From Acetobacteraceae bacterium (GTDB lineage: Bacteria > Pseudomonadota > Alphaproteobacteria > Acetobacterales > Acetobacteraceae): a stretch of DNA of 7,344 bases. Made by a program: the position numbers and the translations under genes. Below, one piece after another: positions 1 to 5,907 of this stretch; within the stretch, counting starts at the first letter, position 1, and every line of letters starts with the position of its first letter. The stretch covers positions 1 to 7,344 of the forward strand of contig JASHVB010000367.1 of NCBI GenBank assembly GCA_030039695.1, read 5' to 3'. The notes under the pieces are model-generated. The model was not told the origin of the DNA and ran no database searches. It worked only from the letters and a program-made list of their open reading frames with translations.

Positions 1-164
1 AATCGCTCGGAGTCATCCAATGTCGCCGCCAACGCGGCGCCCTTGGAGCAAAGCCGTCCCCGGTTGGCGGGATGTGCGGGATCGCCGACGATCTCGGCCT
101 CGGATTGAACAATCAGGCCGCAGCCAACGCCGCAATAGGGGCAGGTTGTGTGTACCGGTGTCAT
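1..164 (-). CDS. nasC: Assimilatory nitrate reductase catalytic subunit, N-terminal 54 codons (cut by window edge)
   Basis: This is the start of a molybdopterin oxidoreductase that reduces nitrate to nitrite in the cytoplasm (called nasC, nasA or narB in different organisms). The visible part is the N-terminal 4Fe-4S domain. It shows Cys8-X2-Cys11-X3-Cys15 inside TCPYCGVGCGL, then GDPAHPANRGRLCSKG with the fourth ligand Cys39, the spacing usual for this family. The gene runs off the left edge, so the Mo-bisMGD domains and any C-terminal 2Fe-2S domain cannot be seen. The ATG at 164-162 overlaps the TGA of the upstream flavoprotein gene in an ATGA arrangement, which fixes the start and implies translational coupling. 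Identification as nitrate reductase, rather than another enzyme with this domain such as formate dehydrogenase, rests on both the motif and the NarK, NasS and NasT neighbours. Confidence 0.9.
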   Translation of the reverse strand, partial: MTPVHTTCPYCGVGCGLIVQSEAEIVGDPAHPANRGRLCSKGAALAATLDDSER

Positions 165-1453
165 GCGATTGCCGCCACGAGGGCGTCTGTGGCGCAAGCA
201 TTGATGGCTGGCGCATGTTCCGTCGCCGCCTCCGATGCGATCTCCGGGCCAAAGATCAGCGCATCGCGAATTGGGCCGATGTCGGTGCCGTTTCGAATCA
301 GGTCGCAGTACCAGGCACCGTCCTGCGCATCGCCGTATAACACCGCGCCGATCAGCCGGTCGTCACGCAGCACAAGGCGTTTGTGTACGCCGCGTGCGAT
401 GTCGCGGTAGACCACGACCTGCGTATTGGCATCGCCGAAGAAGTCGCCGGCCGAAAACATCTCGATGCCCGTGACTTTCAGCCGTGTGCCGGTAATTCCC
501 GGTTCATAGAAGCTGTCCGTGACACCGGTGACGTGGTCAGCGCAGATACTGACCATTTCATTCAACGGCGCCACCAGTCCAAAGACCTGGCCGCGATATT
601 CCACGCACTCGCCGACGGCATAGATATGCGGGTCGCTGGTGCACATCGTGCCGTCGACCTGGATGCCGCGGCCGCATGCCAATCCCGCGGCCTTGGCCAG
701 TGCGATGTTCGGACGAATGCCGACTGCCATGACCACCAGATCCGCAGGCAGTTTCCTCCCGTCGGCCAGAACCACGCAGCGCACGCGATCTTCCCCATGG
801 ATGGCATGGGTGTTGGCGCTGGTGAGCACATTGATGCCGCGCGCTCGCAAATCTTCGGCGAGCAATCCCGCGGACAGCGGATCGAGCTGGCGTTCCATCA
901 AGCTCGGCATCAGGTGCACGACGCTCACCAGCATGCCATTGCGCGACAGGCCGTAGGCGGCTTCCAGCCCCAGCAACCCGCCGCCAATCACCACAGCCCG
1001 GCCGCCGCTTCGGCAGGCACTCAGCATAGCATTCACGTCAGCAACATCACGGAACGTGACTACGCCCGGCAGATTTGCCCCCGGCAGCGGCAGGACCACA
1101 GGATTGGATCCGGTCGCGAGCAACAGCACGTCATAGGGACGCTGCGTGCCATGCGTGCCAGTCACGACGCGGTGACGCCGGTCGATTGCGATAATCGCCT
1201 CGCCGGAGAGGTGTTCTATGTGGTTTGCGGCGTACCAGGCGCTGTCGTGCGTAACGATGTCAGAAAACCGCTTTTCGCCGGCCAACAACGGCGACAACAT
1301 GGTTCGGTTGTACGTGCCGTACGGTTCGGCGCTGAACACGGTCATGTCGAAAGCCTGAGGCGCGCGCGCGATGATCTCTTCCAACGCTCGCGTGCCGACC
1401 ATGCCATTGCCAACGAGCACAAGCCGTTGGCGCCGTGGCGCAAGCATGTTCAT
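161..1453 (-). CDS. flp: FAD/NAD(P)H oxidoreductase, electron donor for nitrate reductase (Flp/NasB type)
   Basis: This 430-residue flavoprotein resembles the N-terminal half of nitrite reductase NirB. It has an FAD-binding GNGMVG at residues 15-20, YNRTMLSPLLAGE at 48-60, an ATG motif (LLATGSNP, 111-118), an NAD(P)-binding VVIGGGLLGLEAA at 154-166, and the second FAD contact DPHIYAVGEC at 274-283. It ends soon after the C-terminal dimerisation-like domain. It lacks the BFD 2Fe-2S and sirohaem/4Fe-4S domains that bring NirB to about 800 residues, so it should not reduce nitrite itself. The likely role is to pass electrons from NAD(P)H to the nitrate reductase encoded next, as proposed for Flp in the Bradyrhizobium narK-bjgb-flp-nasC operon. 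A second ATG lies two codons in (1447), and neither start has a clear Shine-Dalgarno site. A short upstream reading frame ends at the start (ATGA overlap). Confidence 0.88.
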   Translation of the reverse strand: MNMLAPRRQRLVLVGNGMVGTRALEEIIARAPQAFDMTVFSAEPYGTYNRTMLSPLLAGEKRFSDIVTHDSAWYAANHIEHLSGEAIIAIDRRHRVVTGTHGTQRPYDVLLLATGSNPVVLPLPGANLPGVVTFRDVADVNAMLSACRSGGRAVVIGGGLLGLEAAYGLSRNGMLVSVVHLMPSLMERQLDPLSAGLLAEDLRARGINVLTSANTHAIHGEDRVRCVVLADGRKLPADLVVMAVGIRPNIALAKAAGLACGRGIQVDGTMCTSDPHIYAVGECVEYRGQVFGLVAPLNEMVSICADHVTGVTDSFYEPGITGTRLKVTGIEMFSAGDFFGDANTQVVVYRDIARGVHKRLVLRDDRLIGAVLYGDAQDGAWYCDLIRNGTDIGPIRDALIFGPEIASEAATEHAPAINACATDALVAAIA

Positions 1454-1548
1454 CGGCGGTTGGTCTCGTATCGCACGCGGCGACCCGGCTGACTGCTACG
1501 TGTGGGCTGCATGCGGTCCTCTGTGAAGACACGCGGTTGTTGAGCCAT
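1450..1548 (-). CDS. Possible 32-residue basic peptide coupled to the flavoprotein gene
   Basis: A short frame starts at ATG 1548-1546 (or GTG at 1560) and ends in a TGA that overlaps the flavoprotein ATG as ATGA. The product would be arginine-rich, starting MAQQPRVFTEDRMQPTRSS, with no cysteines and no membrane segment. Coupled overlaps are used elsewhere in this cluster (nasT/nasS, flavoprotein/nitrate reductase). It could therefore be a translated coupling peptide that delivers ribosomes to the next gene, which has no good ribosome site of its own. No ribosome site is seen for it either, and its start codon lies in the arm of a hairpin. It may be chance. Confidence 0.25.
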   Translation of the reverse strand: MAQQPRVFTEDRMQPTRSSQPGRRVRYETNRR

Positions 1549-1574
1549 CGCGCGCGGCACGGCCGTGGCTCAAC
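1539..1574 (-). repeat. 9-bp inverted repeat in the gap between small membrane protein and flavoprotein genes
   Basis: GTTGAGCCA and TGGCTCAAC form a perfect 9-bp stem around an 18-base GC-rich interior. The repeat begins 8 bases after the stop of the small membrane-protein gene. No run of T follows on the minus strand, so it is not a standard rho-independent terminator. A role in mRNA processing or in lowering downstream expression is possible. The start codon of the possible 32-residue frame sits in its 3' arm. Confidence 0.5.
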
Positions 1575-1582
1575 GACGCGCC

Positions 1583-1741
1583 TCAATGTTTGCCGGGAAA
1601 TCCGCCGAGGCCGTTGAACGTCATGTAGAGCGAGTAAGCGCTCACGGCGATCGCAATCGCCATTTCCAAGAACAGAGTGGCGACGCCGTACTTGAACCAA
1701 GGCTCTTGCCGGCGAGGCACGTTGAACGAAGTTACAGTCAT
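1583..1741 (-). CDS. 52-residue single-span membrane protein in the nitrate operon, unknown function
   Basis: I do not recognise this gene. From ATG 1741 it encodes 52 residues: a polar, basic N-terminus (MTVTSFNVPRRQEPWFKYG), one hydrophobic span at about residues 19-41, and a short Gly-rich tail ending FPGKH. The ATG is preferred over the in-frame GTG at 1774 because GAAAGG (1755-1750) lies 8 bases upstream of it. The positively charged N-terminus predicts an N-in topology. It sits 34 bases after the transporter gene and before the flavoprotein gene. In the related Bradyrhizobium operon this slot holds the single-domain haemoglobin bjgb. It may be an accessory subunit of the transporter or a membrane anchor, but that is inference from position only. 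Confidence 0.7.
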   Translation of the reverse strand: MTVTSFNVPRRQEPWFKYGVATLFLEMAIAIAVSAYSLYMTFNGLGGFPGKH

Positions 1742-1775
1742 GGTCTGGACCTTTCGAACGGGGGGTGAGCGCACG

Positions 1776-3086
1776 TCACGCTTGTTCGGCCGCGAGGGCC
1801 GAGCGGCTGATCAGACCATGCTCTTCGGGGTGCAACTCGTGGCGTGCCGCCCAGAAGTAGAAGAGGATGGTGGGCACGAACATGAAGATGGCAGCATGGA
1901 GATAGCCGAGATGGATGTTCGAACCACCGGCGAAGATCAGCGGATAGACAATGCCAGCGGCGGTGGAGACTCCGCCGATGAATCCTGCGGCAGCGCCGGG
2001 ACGGTCCGGGAACAGCAGGGGCACAAGCGCAAAAGTGCCACCGGTGCCGAAGGAGATGCAGATGCCCAGGAGAACGAGCAACAGCACGGACGCGTGCAGC
2101 GATCCGCTGAGGCCGGCCAGTGTCAATCCGACCATGCAAACGGTTATCAGGATCAGCGCGATGCCAAGCCAATGCAGGCGCGGTGCATAGGGAAGCGTCC
2201 TGGCGATGACGGGCAGCGGCGTCCAACCTTTTCGCTGGAACAGATCGGACATGTATCCAGCGAAGGGACGGAAGAGCGAAGCGCAGAATGACTCGACGGC
2301 GGCAAATGTTCCGGCAGCGATCTGTAAGCCCGCGACGCCAGAGAAGCCGAGAGCGAGAATCGCGTCGTGGAATCCGCGCGTGAAGTAGCCGGGCAGCCAG
2401 GCATTCAGCGCTATTTCGAGGCTGAACGACATCGCATAGGCCAGCATCAGGGCGATGGCGATGTAGCGGCTCCAGACCAGGATCGTGCCACGGATGTTAC
2501 TGCGCTGCTTTACCGTGGCGCGGCGCTCAACGGATTTCGCGGCGCGTCCGCGCAGCAGGTACCAAGCCGCGATGACGATGGCGATCGCGCCCAGCCAGAC
2601 AAAGGCGGTGCGATAGTCGGTGCCGAAGATGCGCGGCAGGAACAGCGCGCCCGTGCCGGCGCCGACATTCCCGGTGCCGGCGTAGAGACCTTCCGCAGTG
2701 CCGATCTCCTGCGGGTCGAACCACTGCGCGACGTGCTGGATGCCAACGACGAATGACACGCCCGCGATCGCCACGATCACGCGTTCGAAGAACAGTACCT
2801 CGTAGTTGTCAGTAAATGCGGACAGGATGGACACCAGGCCGCAGCCGGCGAGGATGACGGCAAAGGTGGAGGGTGCGCCGAAGCGATCGGACGCCCATCC
2901 GGCGATGATGCGACCGATCGGCGCCATCCAGATGGCAGAACTCGCGAGCAATCCGAGGGCGGCGATCGACAGATGATAGTGAGCGGCGATGCTTGGGCTG
3001 AATGCGGCGGTCGAGAACCACATCAGGAAGCACCAGAAGAATCCGACGGTCGCGATGATAAGTTGCTCCACCTTGTGCGTCTTCAT
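1776..3086 (-). CDS. narK: Nitrate/nitrite transporter, MFS NNP (NarK) family
   Basis: This 436-residue inner-membrane transporter has about 12 hydrophobic segments and brings nitrate in (and/or moves nitrite) for assimilation. It shows the MFS loop 2-3 motif GRIIAGWASDRFG (residues 58-70), the glycine-rich GTGNVGAGTGALFLP (137-151) and GTGGTFALVPLLFP (347-360) resembling the nitrate signatures of the family, and LFRPFAGYMSD (271-281), the usual second-half counterpart in NNP proteins. The length matches single NarK/NasA transporters. ATG 3086 has a weak purine-rich site (GAGAG, 3095-3091) four bases upstream. It is the first gene after the sigma-54 type promoter and hairpin-rich leader, so it should be the first gene under NasT control. 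Direction of transport and nitrate versus nitrite preference cannot be read from the sequence. Confidence 0.9.
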   Translation of the reverse strand: MKTHKVEQLIIATVGFFWCFLMWFSTAAFSPSIAAHYHLSIAALGLLASSAIWMAPIGRIIAGWASDRFGAPSTFAVILAGCGLVSILSAFTDNYEVLFFERVIVAIAGVSFVVGIQHVAQWFDPQEIGTAEGLYAGTGNVGAGTGALFLPRIFGTDYRTAFVWLGAIAIVIAAWYLLRGRAAKSVERRATVKQRSNIRGTILVWSRYIAIALMLAYAMSFSLEIALNAWLPGYFTRGFHDAILALGFSGVAGLQIAAGTFAAVESFCASLFRPFAGYMSDLFQRKGWTPLPVIARTLPYAPRLHWLGIALILITVCMVGLTLAGLSGSLHASVLLLVLLGICISFGTGGTFALVPLLFPDRPGAAAGFIGGVSTAAGIVYPLIFAGGSNIHLGYLHAAIFMFVPTILFYFWAARHELHPEEHGLISRSALAAEQA

Positions 3087-3347
3087 GGCGCTCTCGTTTC
3101 AATTCAGCAGTTGCGCGTGGATGGCCGGCCGTTGCCGGCCGTAACAATGGAGGAGCGAGTTGCGAGGTTTGTCGCCATCGGGAAGGCTCCAGGCCGGACG
3201 CCAGACGAGGGCGTTGACGTCCGCGGGCTGCGAGGCCCGATGGCAGGTCCGCGCTGACCTGCCGATTCGCGCTGTTGAGACCTAGGTCCCGGCGAAGGGG
3301 ACGCCCGCCATTGAACGTCGCCCGCGCGGCGTGCCGTAACGCCGACA
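3087..3347 (-). promoter_or_regulatory. Leader RNA of the nitrate operon with candidate NasT (ANTAR) target hairpins
   Basis: This is about 260 nt of untranslated leader between the predicted start site (near 3347) and the transporter gene. Hairpins seen in the minus-strand RNA are as follows. Stem CGGCGU/ACGCCG has loop UACGGC (3327-3344). Stem GGCAGGUC/GACCUGCC has loop AGCGCG (3242-3263), a perfect 8-bp stem with A1 and G4 in a six-base loop. Stem CGGGC/GCCCG has loop CUCGCA (3224-3239), two bases further on. Stem CGGACG/CGUCCG lies at 3195-3223. Known ANTAR targets are two adjacent hairpins with six-base loops carrying A1 and G4. The 3242-3263 hairpin fits fully, while its neighbour matches only G4. 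No U-rich terminator is evident, so the exact attenuation site is unresolved. Confidence 0.6.
3123..3140 (-). promoter_or_regulatory. Perfect 7-bp GC hairpin just upstream of the transporter start
   Basis: GGCCGGC-AACG-GCCGGCC forms a 7-bp all-GC stem with a four-base loop, ending 36 bases before the transporter ATG. No U-tract follows. It could act as a pausing or attenuator element, or affect translation of the transporter. It lies at the downstream end of the leader, where the NasT-controlled decision would have to be complete. Confidence 0.5.
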
Positions 3348-3357
3348 ACTGGTTATC

Positions 3358-3373
3358 AGCAAATTGCTTGCCA
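3358..3373 (-). promoter_or_regulatory. Sigma-54 (RpoN) promoter for the nitrate operon
   Basis: The minus-strand sequence TGGCAAGCAATTTGCT matches the consensus TGGCACGN4TTGCW at every fixed position except one (A for C). The GG (3372-3371) and GC (3360-3359) elements have the required spacing. The predicted start is near 3347. It lies in the gap after nasS and upstream of narK. Sigma-54 promoters need an activator such as NtrC, and I found no convincing NtrC site in the gap. Confidence 0.75.
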
Positions 3374-3444
3374 ACTCGGCAGATGGCGGATTGCCACAGG
3401 TCTTCGGAGGCGTCGCTCCGACACCCGTGGCGCCATTACATGCA

Positions 3445-3466
3445 ATTGCCTAAACACATTGCCTAA
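3445..3466 (-). repeat. Tandem 9-base direct repeat at the end of nasS
   Basis: TTAGGCAAT occurs twice, at 3466-3458 and 3453-3445, with a 13-base period. The first copy begins immediately after the nasS stop codon (TAG, 3469-3467). A shorter GGCAAT recurs at 3395-3390. The pair lies about 75-95 bases upstream of the -24 element, where an activator site would be expected, so it is a candidate operator. It does not match the NtrC consensus. Confidence 0.45.
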
Positions 3467-4582
3467 CTATTGATCGTCACAGAACGTGTCGGCCTGCATA
3501 AGAAGCGGATGAGGATCCGCCGGCCAGATCCACGAATTGCGGTGCCGCTGTTGCGGGCGACGCGCGGCGTCAGGCCAGCTCATTCCCTCGGAGCGTGCGA
3601 CCGGCTCCAGCAGGTCCGGGCGATAGAGGTCCGCCGTCAGGCGCTCTTGTTCCGCCGTGTCGTCCAGCCAGCCCCAGCGGCGCATCTGACCCAGGAACCA
3701 GACGGCATGTTCCCGCCACGGAAGCCAGACGGCCGGCGCATGGAAGCGTATGGTCTCTCGGGCGCCGCCACCGGGCAGCACCGATCGGCACGCGGTCCGC
3801 GACAGGCCTAGGAATTCCGGCCCGAGCAAGTCCGCCACCACGTCAGCCAGCGTTGGATCGTCGCACAGCCGCCCGGCGCGCAGCAGCGCCCGCAGCAGGC
3901 CCTGCAGCGCCGCCGGGTTGTCCGCGGCCCAGGCAGCGCGCACGGCCAGGCATTTTTCCGGATGCGACGCCCAGATCTCCGAACTGCCTAACACCACGTG
4001 ACCCATGCCACGCTCCTCGGCGACGCTACCCCAAGGCGCACCAGCACAGAACCCGGCGACCGCACGCTCGACCATCGCCGCCACCACCAACTCCGGCGGC
4101 ACACTGACGATGCGTACGTCACGGTCGGGATCGGCTCCGCTCGCCGCCAGCCAATAGCGCAGCAGCAGGTTGTGAGTGGAAAACGCGTGCACCACGGCGA
4201 GCCGCGGTGGGTCCGCCTGCGCGCGCGACCACGCGGCGAAGCGCTGTCCCGCGGCCATCGCGCCCGGCGGACCGCCGCCAATCGCGGTGGCGACGGCACT
4301 GCTGAGCACCACGGAATTGCCGCCCTGACTGATCCCCATCGGCACCACCAGCGGCGCCCGCACGCCGCGCAGGCCCAACGTGCACGCCAGGGCAAGCGGC
4401 GGCAGCATCACCGCCGCATCGAGCAGGCCGTAGGTCAGCTTGTCCGCAATGTTGGCCCATGACGGTTCGACGCTAATCTCCACCGCGACGCCGCAATCGC
4501 CGAACAAGCCACGATGGATGGCAACCAGCACCGGCGCACTGTCGGCGAGACGGAGTATGCCGATCCGCACGGGCTGGGTCAT
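3467..4582 (-). CDS. nasS: NasS, cytoplasmic nitrate/nitrite sensor that inhibits NasT
   Basis: This 371-residue protein belongs to the NrtA/CmpA-like periplasmic binding protein family. It begins directly with the fold (RIGILRLADSAPVLVAIHRG, residues 6-25) and has no signal peptide or lipobox, as expected for the cytoplasmic sensor rather than an ABC transporter subunit. Typical segments follow: VEPSWANIADKLTYGLLDAA (38-57), GNSVVLS (88-94), VHAFSTHNLLLRYWLAA (131-147) and GFCAGAPWGSVA (177-188). In studied systems NasS binds NasT when nitrate and nitrite are absent and releases it when the ligand binds. The ATG at 4582 overlaps the nasT stop (ATGA), so the two are co-translated in the order nasT-nasS. 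The stop at 3467 opens the gap that holds the nitrate operon promoter. Confidence 0.92.
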   Translation of the reverse strand: MTQPVRIGILRLADSAPVLVAIHRGLFGDCGVAVEISVEPSWANIADKLTYGLLDAAVMLPPLALACTLGLRGVRAPLVVPMGISQGGNSVVLSSAVATAIGGGPPGAMAAGQRFAAWSRAQADPPRLAVVHAFSTHNLLLRYWLAASGADPDRDVRIVSVPPELVVAAMVERAVAGFCAGAPWGSVAEERGMGHVVLGSSEIWASHPEKCLAVRAAWAADNPAALQGLLRALLRAGRLCDDPTLADVVADLLGPEFLGLSRTACRSVLPGGGARETIRFHAPAVWLPWREHAVWFLGQMRRWGWLDDTAEQERLTADLYRPDLLEPVARSEGMSWPDAARRPQQRHRNSWIWPADPHPLLMQADTFCDDQ

Positions 4583-5154
4583 GGCCGCACCTTGCCGGGA
4601 TCGTGCAGCAGCTCGCGAGCCACGTCGGGGATGCGCCGGCCGCTGGCCATGGCACGGCGGCGGAGCCAGTGATAGGCATCCGGCTCGCTCATGCGGCGTT
4701 CGCGGATGAGTAGCGTCTTGGCGCGGTCGATGATGCCGCGTTCTTCCAGCCGCGTCTGCACCGAGCGCAGCTCATCCTGCGCCTGCTGGTGGCGGCGGAA
4801 CAAGGCAATGGCCGCGCGCAGGAGCGGCCGCATGTCGGGCGGCGGAAGGCCGGCCACGTTGAACGAACAAACGCCTGCATTGATCGCTTCCTGCATGAAT
4901 TCGGGGTCGTCCTGGTCGACGAACATGACGATCGGGCGGGGATCCGCCTCGGTCACGCGCCGCACGCCGTCCAGCGCGTCGCGGTCGGGGCGCGCGATAT
5001 CGACGATCACCACGTCGGGCGCGTGCGCGGCGACAGCATCGGCGAGGAGCTCACCAAGTGGCAGTCGGGTGACGCGGATGCCGGGGATGTCTGCCAAGAC
5101 ACACATCAGCGCGCCTGCGCGAACGGCGTCGTCATCAGCCAGAAGCACGTGCAC
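4579..5154 (-). CDS. nasT: NasT, ANTAR-domain antiterminator of the nitrate operon
   Basis: A response-regulator-like protein of about 191 residues. Residues 1-118 form a receiver with an acidic pocket (DDD, 7-9) and a candidate phosphoacceptor Asp52 in VIVDIARPD. The conserved Thr/Ser position reads Val (IVMFVDQDD) and the usual Lys is not evident, in line with control by NasS instead of phosphorylation. Residues 122-185 form a coiled-coil lead-in and an ANTAR RNA-binding domain (LEERGIIDRAKTLLIRERRM, then DAYHWLRRRAM and PDVARELL). The start is uncertain. GTG 5154 is chosen for length and a weak GACGG six bases upstream, TTG 5160 adds two residues, and an open extension reaching GTG 5382 has no family resemblance. 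Its expected target is the leader at 3087-3347. Confidence 0.9.
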   Translation of the reverse strand: MHVLLADDDAVRAGALMCVLADIPGIRVTRLPLGELLADAVAAHAPDVVIVDIARPDRDALDGVRRVTEADPRPIVMFVDQDDPEFMQEAINAGVCSFNVAGLPPPDMRPLLRAAIALFRRHQQAQDELRSVQTRLEERGIIDRAKTLLIRERRMSEPDAYHWLRRRAMASGRRIPDVARELLHDPGKVRP

Positions 5155-5503
5155 GTTCAACCGTCGCGAGAGGGTGGCAGGGGCACCGGTGCGGTCAGCG
5201 GCTGATTGGCCAGCAATCCCCGTGCCAGGGGTGCGAGCGGGTTCGCTTTGTCGTAACCGGCACCGGCGGACGGCGACTGGGCGAGCAGCGTGGCTGGCGA
5301 GCCGTCCGCGCGGCCCGGTGGTAGTTGCCCGTCCGGCCCGCACTGCTTGCTGGTGGAACAGGGCTCGATCCTGCAGCGCCACCCGGACAATCTAGCACAG
5401 CGCTTCTGTGAAACTGATGAGTTCGGGTGCCGATTCCCAGAGTCGCTCGGCAGCAAAAGCTTATCACGGTTATCGCGAAACTGAACAACGAGAGAGCGCA
5501 GCA
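5155..5503. other. Gap between nasT and the zinc-ribbon pseudogene; divergent promoter region
   Basis: No gene is supported here. It must contain the promoters for nasT (minus) and for the small zinc-ribbon gene (plus). On the minus strand TAGATT (5394-5389), preceded by TGC, could be an extended -10 for nasT, but no good -35 is present. Minus-strand frames stay open through part of the region. One ends in a TGA overlapping the TTG alternative start of nasT. Its N-terminal part runs antisense to the pseudogene and looks non-coding. Confidence 0.4.
5396..5410. repeat. Short inverted repeat between nasT and the zinc-ribbon pseudogene
   Basis: CACAG-CGCTT-CTGTG is a 5-bp inverted repeat with a five-base centre. 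It lies directly beside the TAGATT that might serve nasT. It could be an operator for either divergent gene. The repeat is short enough to arise by chance. Confidence 0.3.
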
Positions 5504-5770
5504 ATGAACGAACCCGCCGAGAGTGTCCCCTCAGCGTGCCCACGGTGTCGATCAGGAACGACAAAAGTGCTCAGCAATTCTGCTGTTGCATGAGTTTGGA
5601 CTGTCTTCAGCTGCACGACTTGCTTCTATGCCTGGCGCTTGACGGAGCCCGAGGACAACAGAGACACAGCGAAATATCCATTGGTATTTCGGCTTAACCC
5701 CGCCGAATTTGCGACACTTCCGGTGTCACCCAGCATCCCGCCGCTTCGCCGGCCAGCTGGCGCGTCCTAG
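5504..5770 (+). pseudogene. VdcD/BsdD-family zinc-ribbon protein (UbiD-type decarboxylase subunit D), interrupted by in-frame TGA
   Basis: From ATG 5504 the frame reads MNEPAESVPSACPRCRSGTT and on to LSNSAVA. It meets TGA at 5591-5593, then continues in the same frame with VWTVFSCTTCFYAWRLTEPE and KYPLVFRLNPAEF to TAG at 5768-5770. Read through, it is an 88-position protein with CPRC (12-15) and CTTC (37-40) as zinc ligands, followed by the W-R-x-x-E-P signature. This is the pattern of VdcD/BsdD/ShdD, the small subunit of B/C/D hydroxyarylic acid decarboxylases. Relatives have Gly at the stop (S-P-V-x-G-x-W), so a single GGA-to-TGA change explains it. A purine-rich GAGAGAG lies about 8 bases before the ATG. 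Partner genes B and C are not in the window. A sequencing error or readthrough remains possible. Confidence 0.8.
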
Positions 5771-5907
5771 CCACACAGCAAATCCCGAAATCGCGTTGGC
5801 CTGGCATTGAAGGCGATCGAGACTCCTGGGTGGGACCGAAAACACAGCGCCGTTTGGTAAATTGTTGAGGGAGATCGCTTAACCAATTAAAAGTTTTCCC
5901 GGCGCCC

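Noticed and set aside
383..1492. Long plus-strand open frame of 369 codons
   Set aside because: It lies antisense to the flavoprotein gene and its product is His/Arg/Gln-rich with no domain, while the minus strand shows clear FAD and NAD(P) motifs.
3426..3443. NtrC-like dyads (TGCATGTAATGGCGCC and GCGCCACGGGTGTC)
   Set aside because: Half-sites are imperfect and the spacing differs from the GCAC-N5-TGGTGC type consensus, so neither is convincing.
5161..5382. N-terminal 74-residue extension of NasT
   Set aside because: The extension is Arg/Ala/Thr-rich with no family resemblance, and NasT proteins normally begin directly with the receiver beta strand.
5591..5593. Selenocysteine reading of the in-frame TGA
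   Set aside because: The position is Gly in the family, not Cys or Sec, and no selenocysteine insertion hairpin was apparent just downstream. A point mutation is simpler.
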